Below, piece after piece: positions 36,691 through 44,936 of a stretch of 64,000 nt of DNA. The notes beneath the pieces were generated by a model. It had not been told where the DNA came from. It saw only the letters and a program-made list of their open reading frames with translations, and did not search any database. Both the position numbers and the translations under genes were made by a program. The DNA comes from Bradyrhizobium sp. ISRA430. GTDB taxonomy: Bacteria; Pseudomonadota; Alphaproteobacteria; Rhizobiales; Xanthobacteraceae. The stretch's first letter is position 1, and every line of letters begins with the position of its first letter. The stretch is from positions 7,976,501 through 8,040,500 of the forward strand of contig NZ_CP094516.1 in assembly GCF_029909975.1 (NCBI RefSeq), in the 5' to 3' direction.

Positions 36691-36793
36691 TTCAGCTTCT
36701 GCAGGGCGGCTATGAGCGTTCCGATTTGGGTATGGCTTGAGGCCGCGGCTTTGGTTAGCTTGCCGGGCACGGAACCAGCAGAAAGCAAGACCA

Positions 36794-37303
36794 ATGACCG
36801 GCCACGAACACACCCATTCCCACCATCACGATCACGACGATCGCTGGAAAAATGATGGCGTGCGCGTCATTCCCGGCAACCAGCTCGATCCGAACGTGCC
36901 CTCGACGCCCGGCATGGACCGCAAGGCCGCGATCAATTTCGCGCGCGTCGGCGCGCAGAAATTGTGGGCCGGCACGGTCAGCATCAAGCCGGACGCCAAG
37001 ACCGGCGCGCATCACCACGGTCATCTTGAAAGCATCATCTATGTGGTGAAGGGCAAGGCGCGGATGCGCTGGGGCGAGCATCTCCAGTTCACCGCGGAAG
37101 CGGGCCCCGGTGACTTCATCTATGTGCCGCCCTACGTGCCGCATCAGGAGATCAATGCCAGCCCCGACGAGGTGCTGGAATGCGTGCTGGTGCGCAGCGA
37201 CGGCGAGGCGGTCGCAATCAATCTCGACATCGAGCCGGTCGAGAAGCCCGAGACGGTGCTGTGGATCGATCCCGTGCACCGGGATCCGAACGAGACGAAG
37301 TAG
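36794..37303 (+). CDS. Cupin-domain protein with a His-rich N-terminus
   Basis: 169 residues. The first 20 include HEHTHSHHHDHDD, a likely metal-binding tail. Cupin motif 1 (GAHHHGHLESIIYVVKG, about residues 71-87) supplies two His and a Glu. Motif 2 is GDFIYVPPYVPHQE with the fourth His. Such small cupins are isomerases, dioxygenases or sensors; which one is not readable here. The ATG follows AGAAAGCAAG and an ATG at 36737 is less likely. Transcribed alone, behind a terminator. Confidence 0.8.
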   Translation: MTGHEHTHSHHHDHDDRWKNDGVRVIPGNQLDPNVPSTPGMDRKAAINFARVGAQKLWAGTVSIKPDAKTGAHHHGHLESIIYVVKGKARMRWGEHLQFTAEAGPGDFIYVPPYVPHQEINASPDEVLECVLVRSDGEAVAINLDIEPVEKPETVLWIDPVHRDPNETK

Positions 37304-37399
37304 GGCTGCCCAAAAAGGCTCACGGGGCTCTGCGACAGAACCCCGCAAGCTTGCAGGACGATCGCATATGGCGCTTTGGAGGCTGTGAACGTGCTCGGC

Positions 37400-37523
37400 C
37401 TCATGGTTCGAGACGCGCCGTAAGGCGGCGCTCCTCACCATGAGGGTCCAAGACCTCGCCGCAAATGAAGACCTCATCCTGAGGAGCCCGCCAAAAGCGG
37501 GCGTCTCGAAGGATGGGCCGCAG
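37400..37523. repeat. Intergenic repeat family B, copy 3
   Basis: TCATGGTTCGAGACGCGCC, TAAGGCGGCGCTCCTCACC, CCTCATCCTGAGGAGCCCGCC and GGGCGTCTCGAAGGATGGGCCGC in the same order as at 18914. The two copies differ at only a few positions. Confidence 0.75.
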
Positions 37524-37657
37524 GGAAGCCGCTCACCAGAGGCTTATTCAAATGCGATTGCCCTGCGCAGGCCTGCGTCAAAAAATATTCGGAAGCCGTG
37601 TCGGATGGCCGCCTGGCCATCCGTCCTTGGGCGTGACCTATCGCCAAGGAGCTTTCG

Positions 37658-38086
37658 ATGCCCAAGATGATCTTCATCAACCTGCCGGTAACCGACCTCA
37701 AGCGCGCGACCGCCTTTTATGAAGCGATCGGCGCGGTCAAGAACCCGCAGTTCAGCGATGAGACGGCGTCCTGCATGGTCTTTTCCGAGACCATCTACGC
37801 GATGCTAACGACCCACGACAAATTCCGCCAGTTCACGCCGAAGCCTATTGCAGATGCGAAGACCTCGAACCAGGTGCTGCTCTGCCTGTCCGCGGACAGC
37901 CGCAACGACGTGGACGAGATCGTCGCCAAGGCCGAGGCTGCGGGTGGAGTGGCCGATCCCAGCCCGAAAGACGAATACAGCTTCATGTACGGCCGCAGCT
38001 TCGAGGATCCGGATGGTCATATGTGGGGCGTGAACTGGATGGACCTCGCGGCGGCGCCGACACAGCCCGCCATGGTGAACGTCTGA
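37658..38086 (+). CDS. VOC-superfamily protein (glyoxalase/dioxygenase fold)
   Basis: 142 residues with the paired beta-alpha-beta-beta-beta modules of the vicinal-oxygen-chelate fold: MIFINLPVTDLKRATAFYEAIG at the start and FEDPDGHMWGVNWMD at the end, the latter with the usual Asp/Gly/His of metal binding. The reaction cannot be assigned. The ATG follows AAGGAG by eight bases. A second, different VOC gene starts 39 bases downstream; the two are likely an operon. Confidence 0.8.
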   Translation: MPKMIFINLPVTDLKRATAFYEAIGAVKNPQFSDETASCMVFSETIYAMLTTHDKFRQFTPKPIADAKTSNQVLLCLSADSRNDVDEIVAKAEAAGGVADPSPKDEYSFMYGRSFEDPDGHMWGVNWMDLAAAPTQPAMVNV

Positions 38087-38125
38087 TCGAAACCTGAGCA
38101 AAACAACTAGAGAAGAGCATCCACG

Positions 38126-38614
38126 ATGTCCAAGGTCACACCCTGCTTGTGGTTCAACGGCAATGCCGAGGAGGCCGCGAACTTCTACGTCTCGCTGATG
38201 CCTGACTCGGAGATCCTGCACGTTCAGCGCAACGTCGCCGACAATCCGTCCGGCAAGGAGGGCTCGGTGCTCGTCGTCGGGTTCACGCTGGGCGGACAGC
38301 GCTTCGTCGCGCTGAACGGCGGCATGAAGATGGAGTACACCCACGCGCTGTCGCTGATGATCAATTGCGAGGACCAGGCGCAGGTCGACAGCGTCTGGGA
38401 TGCCTTCCTCGCTCATGGCGGCAAGGCCGAGCAATGCGGCTGGCTGAAGGATCGCTACGGCGTGTCGTGGCAGGTGGTGCCGAAAGCGATGTTCGAGTTC
38501 TTCTCCAGCTCCGATACCGCCGCGGCAAGGCGTGCGATGCAGGCTATGATGAAGATGGTCAAGCTCGACATCGAAGGCGTGCGCCGGGCGTTCGAGGGTA
38601 AGTCGGAGGCGTGA
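38126..38614 (+). CDS. VOC-superfamily protein, PhnB-like
   Basis: 162 residues. SKVTPCLWFNGNAEEAANFYVSLMP, LMINCEDQAQVDSVWDAFLAHGG and WLKDRYGVSWQVVPK are typical of the PhnB/3-demethylubiquinone-methyltransferase-like VOC group, although no methyltransferase domain is present. The function of this group is poorly known. It is preceded by GAGAAGAG and probably co-transcribed with the VOC gene before it. Repeat A3 lies just after its stop. Confidence 0.8.
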   Translation: MSKVTPCLWFNGNAEEAANFYVSLMPDSEILHVQRNVADNPSGKEGSVLVVGFTLGGQRFVALNGGMKMEYTHALSLMINCEDQAQVDSVWDAFLAHGGKAEQCGWLKDRYGVSWQVVPKAMFEFFSSSDTAAARRAMQAMMKMVKLDIEGVRRAFEGKSEA

Positions 38615-39012
38615 GGCGGCTAGTTCCGCCCGCCACACGATCGCTGTCATCGCCCGCCTTGTGCGCAATTGCGCACTGGGGCGGGCGATCCAGTATTCCA
38701 GAGGCCGTGACGTAATGCGTAGAAGCCGCGGCGTGCTGGATGCCCCGCCTGCCGCCTTCGCTAAAGCTTCGGCGGCCCGAGACCCCAAGCCCGGCGAAGC
38801 CTTGGTGTAGCCGGGCCGCGGGGCATGACGGCACATGCTTGTGATGTGGCGGAATTATCACAAGCGGTGCGGGACGCGCGTGATGCTTAGTGACAGTTGC
38901 GGCAGAATGCGTTCAAACATGCGAGCCATTTCATTCTTCGCCCCGGGGTATCGCGGGTTTGTCACGCAAAGCATCTCCACAACGGCCGCTGGACGTGCCT
39001 GCAGTTCCGCCG
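38615..39012. other. Gap holding repeat A3 and the promoter region of the next gene
   Basis: 398 bases. The left half is the repeat. From 38831 to 39012 the frame of the next gene is open, so part of this could be coding if a start earlier than 39013 is used. Confidence 0.4.
38646..38830. repeat. Intergenic palindromic repeat family A, copy 3 (expanded)
   Basis: Same left half as the copy at 21201 (CGCCCGCCTTGTGCGCAATT, CACTGGGGCGGGCGATCCAG, TATTCCAGAG) and the same closing GGGGCATGAC. A ~60-bp insert carries GCCGCCTTCGCTAAAGCTTC, GGCGGC and the pair CCCGGCGAAGCC and GGGCC, adding further hairpins. Confidence 0.7.
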
Positions 39013-40275
39013 ATGTCGCGGAGCGCAGTGATCGCTGTTGCGATTTTCCTGGCCGCGCATCTCGCGCTGCTGATCGGCCTCACCACGCCGGACCAGTTCG
39101 TGTTCGATGAGGTGCATTACGTGCCGGCGGCGCGGCAGATGATTGCGCCCGTGATGTCGCAGCCCGTGCTCAACCCGATGCATCCGCCGCTGGCAAAGGA
39201 GTTGATTGCGCTGTCGATCGTGACGTTCGGCGACAATGCGTTGGGCTGGCGCTATCCGGGGACACTGTTCGGCGCACTCGCGATCGTCGCGGTCTATCTC
39301 TGCGGTCTTGCGCTGTTCGCCGCGCAAGGACCCGCCATCGCCGCCGCGCTGATCGCGGCCTCCAACCAGATGCTGTACGTGCAGGCGCGCATCGCGATGC
39401 TCGACATCTTTGCGCTCGCCTTCGGTCTGCTCGCCACGGCCGCCTTCCTGCACGGCTTTCGAAAAGAGCGCCCGCACGCGCTGTTCGCGCTCGCCGGCAG
39501 CCTGTTCGGTCTCGCCGCGGCCTGCAAATGGAGCGGGCTGTTTCCGCTCGGCGTCTGCATCGTCATCGTGGCGGTGATCCGCCTGATGCAGGGCTGGCGC
39601 ACGTTGTTCGCCGACGCAAAACCGGACGACTGGTATCGTCCCGACCTCTGGCCCGACTTCAGGCTGCACCATGTCGCGCTCTGCTTCGCGGCGCTTCCTG
39701 CGGTGGCCTATCTCGCAACCTTCGTACCGCTCTACGGGCTGTCGTTGTCGGATTTGATCGAGGCACAGCGCCGCATCTTCGTCGACAACACCACCACCGC
39801 GATCGCCGGCCATACCTATATGAGCGCATGGCCGTCCTGGCCGTTGCTCGCACGTCCGGTCTGGTTTCTGTTTGACAAGATCGCTGACGACCGTATCTCC
39901 GCGATCGTCTTGCTCGGCAATCCGCTTGTGCTGTGGCCGGCGCTGCTCGCGCTCGCCCTCGTGCTGCGCGACTTCATCGTCAAGCGCCGTTGGGACGCGT
40001 TCCTGATTGCGTCGTTCTATTTCGGCCCGTGGCTCGCCTGGGCACTGCTGCCGCGCACGCTCGGTTTCATCTATTACTATCTGCCGGCCGCAACCGCCGC
40101 CTCACTTGCGCTCGTCCATGTCCTGCGCAAGGAGGGCCTACCGCGCTGGCTGCTGTGGGCCTATGTCGGCGTCGCGAGCATTGGCTTTGCGGTGATGCTG
40201 CCGATCTCGGCGGCATTCGTCGGTACGTCGATGCAGACGTTCAATCGCCTGATGCTGTTTCAGAGCTGGATCTGA
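39013..40275 (+). CDS. PMT-family glycosyltransferase (membrane mannosyltransferase type)
   Basis: 420 residues with about 9-11 hydrophobic segments. The FDEVHYVPAARQ loop after the first helix carries the Asp-Glu pair needed in protein-O-mannosyltransferases, and NPMHPPLAKELIAL follows as in the family. It uses a polyprenyl-phosphate sugar on the outer face of the inner membrane. The ATG at 39013 starts right before helix 1; an ATG at 38890 would add 41 residues. No ribosome-binding site is clear. Acceptor (protein or glycan) unknown. Confidence 0.8.
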   Translation: MSRSAVIAVAIFLAAHLALLIGLTTPDQFVFDEVHYVPAARQMIAPVMSQPVLNPMHPPLAKELIALSIVTFGDNALGWRYPGTLFGALAIVAVYLCGLALFAAQGPAIAAALIAASNQMLYVQARIAMLDIFALAFGLLATAAFLHGFRKERPHALFALAGSLFGLAAACKWSGLFPLGVCIVIVAVIRLMQGWRTLFADAKPDDWYRPDLWPDFRLHHVALCFAALPAVAYLATFVPLYGLSLSDLIEAQRRIFVDNTTTAIAGHTYMSAWPSWPLLARPVWFLFDKIADDRISAIVLLGNPLVLWPALLALALVLRDFIVKRRWDAFLIASFYFGPWLAWALLPRTLGFIYYYLPAATAASLALVHVLRKEGLPRWLLWAYVGVASIGFAVMLPISAAFVGTSMQTFNRLMLFQSWI

Positions 40276-40285
40276 CAACAGAAAG

Positions 40286-40316
40286 CCGCCCGCCGCTTGT
40301 GCGGCGGACGGTTTTG
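40286..40316. terminator. Bidirectional intrinsic terminator
   Basis: CCGCCCGCCGC and GCGGCGGACGG form an 11-bp stem with one mismatch and a TTGT loop, followed by TTTTGG, with GAAAG on the other side. It sits between the convergent PMT and ompA genes and can serve both. Confidence 0.8.
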
Positions 40317-40320
40317 GCGA

Positions 40321-40971
40321 TCACTTCGATGCCGTCGATGCCGTCTTGGCTTCCATGTTCACCACCTGGACGCGGCGGTTGATCGGGTCGGCGCCGTTGG
40401 CGGCATCCTTTAGCTTGGTCTTGCCGTAGCCGACGGTGACGAGATCGCTGGCGTTGAGGCCGTAGTTCTGCACCAGGTACTTCTTGATGGTGTCGGCGCG
40501 CCGCTCGGAGAGGCCCTGGTTGAACTCCTCGCCACCGATCGCATCGGTGTGGCCGGCGACCACGAAGGTCGATCCCTTCAGCGCCGGATCGGAGAGCGCC
40601 TTGCCGAGCGCCTGCACCGAGGCCATCGAGGTCTTGGCGATGTCGGCGGAATTGTAGTCGAACTGGATCTCCAGATCGATCTTCGGCTTGGTCGCTGCGA
40701 GCTCGGCGATCTGCTCGCGCTCGCCCATCGAGAGCGACCGGGTCGCGCGGTTGCGCAAGGTGTTGAGGAAGGTCGATTCCTTGGCCCGTTGGGCGGTGTC
40801 CGCCTGCGGAGCGACGGAGAGGCCGCGGGTCACCGGCTTCGGCTTCAGCGCGTTCAAGATCTGGTCGGCGGAGACGTTGTTGTCGCCGGCGAGCGCCTGG
40901 CCCGCCGTCATCGACAGCGCGGCCATAAGGGTAATCACCTTCAGTCCAAAAAACTTATCAAAACGGGTCAT
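40321..40971 (-). CDS. OmpA-family outer-membrane/peptidoglycan-binding protein
   Basis: 216 residues. The signal peptide (ALSMTAGQALAG, cleavage near residue 28) is followed by a ~75-residue linker and a C-terminal OmpA domain, with FDYNSADIAKTSM, GHTDAIGGEEFNQGLSERRAD (the Asp and Arg contacting peptidoglycan) and NRRVQVV. No N-terminal beta-barrel is present, so it is probably periplasmic and binds peptidoglycan. The ATG at 40971 follows AGGATAAGG; longer upstream starts read through the promoter region. A perfect CRP-type palindrome lies 73 bases before the start. Confidence 0.9.
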   Translation of the reverse strand: MTRFDKFFGLKVITLMAALSMTAGQALAGDNNVSADQILNALKPKPVTRGLSVAPQADTAQRAKESTFLNTLRNRATRSLSMGEREQIAELAATKPKIDLEIQFDYNSADIAKTSMASVQALGKALSDPALKGSTFVVAGHTDAIGGEEFNQGLSERRADTIKKYLVQNYGLNASDLVTVGYGKTKLKDAANGADPINRRVQVVNMEAKTASTASK

Positions 40972-41043
40972 TGCCTTATCCTCGCTGCTGCGCCTGATGG
41001 CGGTTTGATGTTGCGAGCCTAGGGCAGATTTCAAGTGCCCTGA

Positions 41044-41059
41044 TGTGACGTGAGTCACA
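41044..41059. promoter_or_regulatory. CRP-type binding site upstream of ompA
   Basis: TGTGACGTGAGTCACA, a perfect match to TGTGA-N6-TCACA, inside an 18-bp palindrome ATGTGACGTGAGTCACAT. It lies 73 bases before the ompA-family start, a normal activator position. A CRP/FNR-family regulator is expected; which one is unknown. Confidence 0.6.
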
Positions 41060-41392
41060 TTTGCCAATGTCCGGAATTCCAAGCGCATCTTAACCCCGGA
41101 GCCGGTCGGCATCCATTGCAAGTCCGGCCAGTGGCAGTGGCTTACCACCGGTGCAGCACAAGACCTTTTGTCAGGAAGCAAGGCTGTTTCAACCAGCGCA
41201 TCGAAAGCAGAGTGCAGGTGCAGCTCGCCCATTCGAAGTCGTGTCCGCGACTAAGCTGGACTTCGAACCGCAGCGGGTACAATCTCCCTGCCATTGCTCG
41301 TCACCAATCGTTATTGCCCGCTGCGTCAGCAGCCCCAGAAACGTAACCGTCGCAGCGTCCTTCCGATCGGTTCGAGCAGCAGAAATCCCCGG

Positions 41393-41406
41393 GTGATCCA
41401 GATCAC
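41393..41406. promoter_or_regulatory. CRP/FNR-type palindrome upstream of the caspase gene
   Basis: GTGATCCAGATCAC, a perfect 6-bp inverted repeat around CA. It reads as TTGAT-N4-ATCAA with both ends changed, and as GGTGA-N6-TCACA. It lies about 95 bases before the caspase-like gene. Confidence 0.5.
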
Positions 41407-41425
41407 AGTGCGTTGTTGTGATTTG

Positions 41426-41443
41426 GATCAGATTGCTCTGATC
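41426..41443. promoter_or_regulatory. Second palindrome upstream of the caspase gene
   Basis: GATCAGATTGCTCTGATC, perfect 7-bp arms with a TTGC centre, 35 bp from the centre of the preceding palindrome and 58 bases before the start codon. It is probably a regulator site; a terminator is unlikely because no T-run follows. Confidence 0.45.
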
Positions 41444-41501
41444 GGATCGGCTCAGGCCGATGCGATGGCAGCGAAGAAGTTTGGATCAGGGGAGAATGAT
41501 C

Positions 41502-42920
41502 ATGCGCTTCTTGATCGCAGCAATTTCAATCGCAGCATTTTTCGTCAGCGGCAACGCGGCTTTCGCGGACAAGCGCGTCGCCTTCGTGGTGGGCAACGCC
41601 GCCTACAGGAATGTCCCGCAGCTCCCCAACCCCGCGATCGATTCCAAGGCAATGGCCAGGGTGCTGCGCAATGTCGGCTTCGATGTCGTCGAGGGCGCCA
41701 ACCTCACCCGCGACGCCATGACCGCAAAGCTTCTGGAGTTCGGCAAGAAGAGCGAGGGCGCCGATGTTGCCGTGTTCTTCTATGCCGGCCACGGCATTGC
41801 CGTGAACGGTGTCAACTATCTGCTGCCGATCGACGCAGACCTGAAATCCGAGATGGACGTCAAGCTCGGCGCGGCGATCAATGTCGACGTCACGCTCGAT
41901 CAGACCATGGCGGACGCGAAAGTGAAACTCGTATTCCTGGACGCATGCCGCGATAACCCGTTCGCCGCAAAAATCCGTTCGGCCAAGGCCACCCGCTCCG
42001 TCAACGTGCAGACTGGGCTTGCCGAGATGAAGTCGGGCGAGGGCACGCTGATTGCCTTTGCCACCGGCCCCGGCCAGACCGCCCTCGATGGCGAGGCCGG
42101 CACGAACAGCCCGTTCACCCGCGCACTCGTCGCCAACATTGCCCAGCCCGGCGTCGAGATCCAGCAGGCCATGACCAAGGTTCGCGCCCAGGTCAGTGAC
42201 GAGACCAGCAAGGGACAATTACCCTGGGGGCACACCAACCTCACCGGCAACGTCTATCTCAATCCGGTCGGTGCGCCGGCTGCGGCCACGGCGGATACGT
42301 CGAACGCGGCGGTATCGACCGCGGCCAAGCAAGGCTCCGATGTCGAGCTCGAGTTCTGGCGGTCGATCAAGGACTCCAACAAGGTGGAGGAGCTCAACGC
42401 CTATCTCACCAACTATCCGAACGGCACGTTCAAATCGATCGCACTCGCCCGCATCGCGGCCTTGCAGGATGGACCGTCCAACACCACCCGCAATCTGTCG
42501 TCCGGGATCGACCCCGCGACGTTCACCGAGGAAGCCAACCAGGTGTCCGAAGATCAGGTCGGTCTGGACAAGAGCCAGCGCCGTGACGTGCAGCGCCGCC
42601 TCACCGGGCTCGGCTTTGACGTCAAGGCGACGGGCAAGTTCGACGACGAGACCCGTTCCGTCATCAAGCGATGGCAGGCGGCTCGTGGCTATCCCGCCAC
42701 GGGTTACCTCAACAAGCTCCAGCACAATGCCTTGCTCTCGGAGATCGTTTCGACCCGCGCAGCCTCCTCCGAGCAGGCAGACGATGAGCCGGTGCGTCGC
42801 CGTTCCTCCGCTGGCGGCGGCCGGCGCCATTATAGCGGCGGTGGTGGCGGCGGCAGTCCGATGGGCGGCCCCGGCGGTCTGTTGGGCGGTATGATGGGCG
42901 GGCTATTCGGCCGCCGCTGA
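41502..42920 (+). CDS. Exported caspase-family protein with a peptidoglycan-binding domain
   Basis: 472 residues. A signal peptide (IAAISIAAFFVSGNAAFA) is followed by a caspase-like (peptidase C14/metacaspase) domain at about 23-250. The catalytic dyad is intact: His97 in FFYAGHGI and Cys149 in LDACRDN. A linker follows, then a PG_binding_1-type helical domain near 355-420 (RRDVQRRLTGLGFDV, RWQAARGYPATGYL) and a Gly-rich tail (GGGGGGSPMGGPGG) ending in GRR. It should act in the periplasm, presumably as a protease with Arg/Lys or Asp preference; its target is unknown. The ATG at 41502 follows GGGGAGA. Confidence 0.85.
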   Translation: MRFLIAAISIAAFFVSGNAAFADKRVAFVVGNAAYRNVPQLPNPAIDSKAMARVLRNVGFDVVEGANLTRDAMTAKLLEFGKKSEGADVAVFFYAGHGIAVNGVNYLLPIDADLKSEMDVKLGAAINVDVTLDQTMADAKVKLVFLDACRDNPFAAKIRSAKATRSVNVQTGLAEMKSGEGTLIAFATGPGQTALDGEAGTNSPFTRALVANIAQPGVEIQQAMTKVRAQVSDETSKGQLPWGHTNLTGNVYLNPVGAPAAATADTSNAAVSTAAKQGSDVELEFWRSIKDSNKVEELNAYLTNYPNGTFKSIALARIAALQDGPSNTTRNLSSGIDPATFTEEANQVSEDQVGLDKSQRRDVQRRLTGLGFDVKATGKFDDETRSVIKRWQAARGYPATGYLNKLQHNALLSEIVSTRAASSEQADDEPVRRRSSAGGGRRHYSGGGGGGSPMGGPGGLLGGMMGGLFGRR

Positions 42921-43119
42921 GAGGCAAAGCGCGAAGTGAAGGCAGTCCGGACCGGGCTGCCTTCCACATCGGAAACCTGCGCTCATCCTTCGTCGCAAAG
43001 CCGTCGCGTGATGGCCAGCCTGCGAACAAGAATTCGGCCAGATGCGCGCCTAGCAGCACACTTGATCTAACAACCGCCAAATCTGACAATCGCCAAGGAA
43101 GCGAGCCGAGTTCCATACA

Positions 43120-43434
43120 GTGCCCAGGCCGAGTGACTACCAGTTCTATCGTGGCGGCTCGCCGGATCGGACAGCCTTCCTAAGCTCCATGTCCATCTAT
43201 ATCGGCGCAGCGATGATCGCGGTGGCGATCCTGCTGTCGACGCTGATCACGGGTCTCACCAGCCGCTATGTCGGCATCGAAGGTCCGACCGACGAGAATA
43301 TGTGGCTGGTCGACCGCCTCACCGGCAGCGTCTATCGCTGCCAGGCGGCGGAGCGGGGCAGGGCCTCCTGCGAGCCGGACATCGCCACGGGCAGCATCGG
43401 CGATCGGTCCAAGGCGCCGAAGGGCGGTCACTAA
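43120..43434 (+). CDS. Small membrane protein with an exposed C-terminus
   Basis: 104 residues from a GTG at 43120 (an ATG at 43189 is possible). One hydrophobic helix (IYIGAAMIAVAILLSTLI) lies near residues 26-44. The C-terminal half has two Cys (YRCQAAERGRASCEP) that could form a disulfide outside the membrane. No family recognised. It lies between the caspase and the YcaQ-like gene, 51 bases before the latter, possibly co-transcribed. Confidence 0.55.
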   Translation: MPRPSDYQFYRGGSPDRTAFLSSMSIYIGAAMIAVAILLSTLITGLTSRYVGIEGPTDENMWLVDRLTGSVYRCQAAERGRASCEPDIATGSIGDRSKAPKGGH

Positions 43435-43485
43435 CGCCTGTCTGCATCTTTCGCCCGGCGCGAATCCCGCTACATTGCCTTCGCA

Positions 43486-44652
43486 ATGTCCCGCGCGCCC
43501 AAACCGCTTCCGCTCTCAACCACACAGGCCCGGCAGATCTGGCTGCATGCCCAGCGGCTCGACGTGCGTGCGCCGTTCGGGGAAGGCGCGCGGGCCGTCG
43601 CCGACGCGACGGCTCATCTCGGCTACGTGCAGATCGACACGATCAATGTGATCGAGCGCTGCCACCATCATATCCTCTATAGCCGCATCCCGTCCTACCG
43701 CCGCGCCGACCTGCGCCTTGCCCAGAGCGTCGAGAAGAGCGTGTTCGAATACTGGACGCATGCGCTGTCCTACGTGCCGACGAACGATTTCCGCTTCTTC
43801 CTGCCGGCGATGCGCGAGCATCGCCGCGACGGGCACAAATGGTACGCCTCGGTCACGCCGGCCGACATGCGCAAGGTGATGCGGCTGGTGCGCGCCGGTC
43901 CCCTGACGATCCGCGACATCGAGGACGACGTGCTCACCGAGAAGGAGCACCTTTGGCAGAGCCGCAAGCCCTCCAAGCGCGCGTTGCAGCTCGCCTTCTA
44001 TACCGGCGTCGTGACCATCAGCGAGCGCCAGGGCATGCTCAAGACCTATGAGCTGATGACGCGCCATTTCGGCTGGGACAAGCTGCCGAAGCCGGCCTCG
44101 ACAAAGGACATCACCGCCTATCTGCTCGACCGGGCCCTGCGGTCGCAAGGCATCGTGAGTCTCGATTCGGTCTGCCATCTCGACGCGCCGCGCAAGAAAG
44201 AGGTCGCGCGCCTGATCGCCGCGCGCGTTCGCCGCGGTGAGCTCGTCTCCGTCGCACTTCATGGCGCCGGCAAGCAGGAGCATTGGGCAGCGCCGGCCTC
44301 GTTCGAGGAGAATGGCGAGGGGATTTCGCCGGATCTCGTCCACATCCTGTCGCCGTTCGATCCCCTGATCATCCAGCGCAAGCGCACCAATCTCTTTTTC
44401 GGCTACAATCATCTGTTCGAAGCCTACGTGCCGAAACCCAAGCGCAAGTTCGGCTATTTTGCGCTTCCGGTGCTGGTCGGCGACGAAATCGTCGCCGCGC
44501 TCGACCTCAAGACCGACCGCCAGAACAAAAAGCTCTTGATGCAGAAATGGACCTGGGTCGGGGAAGGGAAGAAGACGGCGGGACGCAAGGAGCTGAAACA
44601 GAAAATCGAGGAAGAGCTCGATCGTTTCGAGCGGTTTCAATTGGCGGAGTGA
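43486..44652 (+). CDS. YcaQ-family winged-helix protein (predicted DNA glycosylase)
   Basis: 388 residues. The family is recognised by the N-terminal TTQARQIWLHAQRL, the HLGYVQIDTINVIERCHHH stretch with the QxD motif, the central helices and the late ILSPFDPLIIQRKR. E. coli YcaQ unhooks inter-strand DNA cross-links; the conserved QxD site suggests the same for this protein. It ends in a basic, Lys-rich helix. The start ATG is weakly supported by ribosome-binding sequence; family length fits. Confidence 0.8.
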   Translation: MSRAPKPLPLSTTQARQIWLHAQRLDVRAPFGEGARAVADATAHLGYVQIDTINVIERCHHHILYSRIPSYRRADLRLAQSVEKSVFEYWTHALSYVPTNDFRFFLPAMREHRRDGHKWYASVTPADMRKVMRLVRAGPLTIRDIEDDVLTEKEHLWQSRKPSKRALQLAFYTGVVTISERQGMLKTYELMTRHFGWDKLPKPASTKDITAYLLDRALRSQGIVSLDSVCHLDAPRKKEVARLIAARVRRGELVSVALHGAGKQEHWAAPASFEENGEGISPDLVHILSPFDPLIIQRKRTNLFFGYNHLFEAYVPKPKRKFGYFALPVLVGDEIVAALDLKTDRQNKKLLMQKWTWVGEGKKTAGRKELKQKIEEELDRFERFQLAE

Positions 44653-44692
44653 GTGCTGGCAGCGAGGTTGTGGTGAACGGCTTCATCAATCT

Positions 44693-44772
44693 CGTCATTG
44701 CGAGCGCAGCGAAGCAATCCAGAATCTTTCCGCGGTGACAGTCTGGATTGCTTCGCTGCGCTCGCAATGACG
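44693..44772. repeat. Intergenic repeat family C, copy 1
   Basis: An almost perfect 80-bp palindrome: CGTCATTGCGAGCGCAGCGA with AGCAATCCAGA on the left, and TCTGGATTGCTTCGCTGCGC with TCGCAATGACG on the right, around TTTCCGCGGTGACA. It follows the YcaQ-like gene and would make a long mRNA hairpin. Confidence 0.85.
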
Positions 44773-44812
44773 GAGGAGAGAGCCGAACTCGGAGGCGAAA
44801 TCTCAGGGTGGG

Positions 44813-44936
44813 TTAGAGCCCGCACCAGCGCAGGAACAGACCGCAGACAATCACGGCGACGGCGCGTGCGGCGTAGTGCCGTCTGCACCGGCGCAACGGG
44901 CTTGACCGGCTGCGCCCCGTGCATTGCTCGCTCCAT
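44813..44936 (-). pseudogene. Possible frameshifted small membrane-protein gene
   Basis: From the ATG at 44936 the frame reads MERAMHGAQPVKPVAPVQT, then becomes an Arg-rich nonsense stretch. Shifting by one base gives HYAARAVAVIVCGLFLRWCG and a stop at 44813, which looks like a real transmembrane end. The combination suggests a small membrane protein broken by a one-base indel, or a sequencing error. Very tentative. Confidence 0.3.

Larger units (their letters stand above)
40972..41501. other. Divergent region between ompA and the caspase gene
   Basis: 530 bases without a gene. It contains three palindromes (41044-41059, 41393-41406, 41426-41443) described separately. The middle (41060-41390) shows nothing recognisable; frames crossing it have no start signal. 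Confidence 0.5.

Noticed and set aside
42950..42972. Hairpin GGCAG...CTGCC after the caspase gene
   Set aside because: Could be a weak terminator, but the stem is short and no T-run follows.
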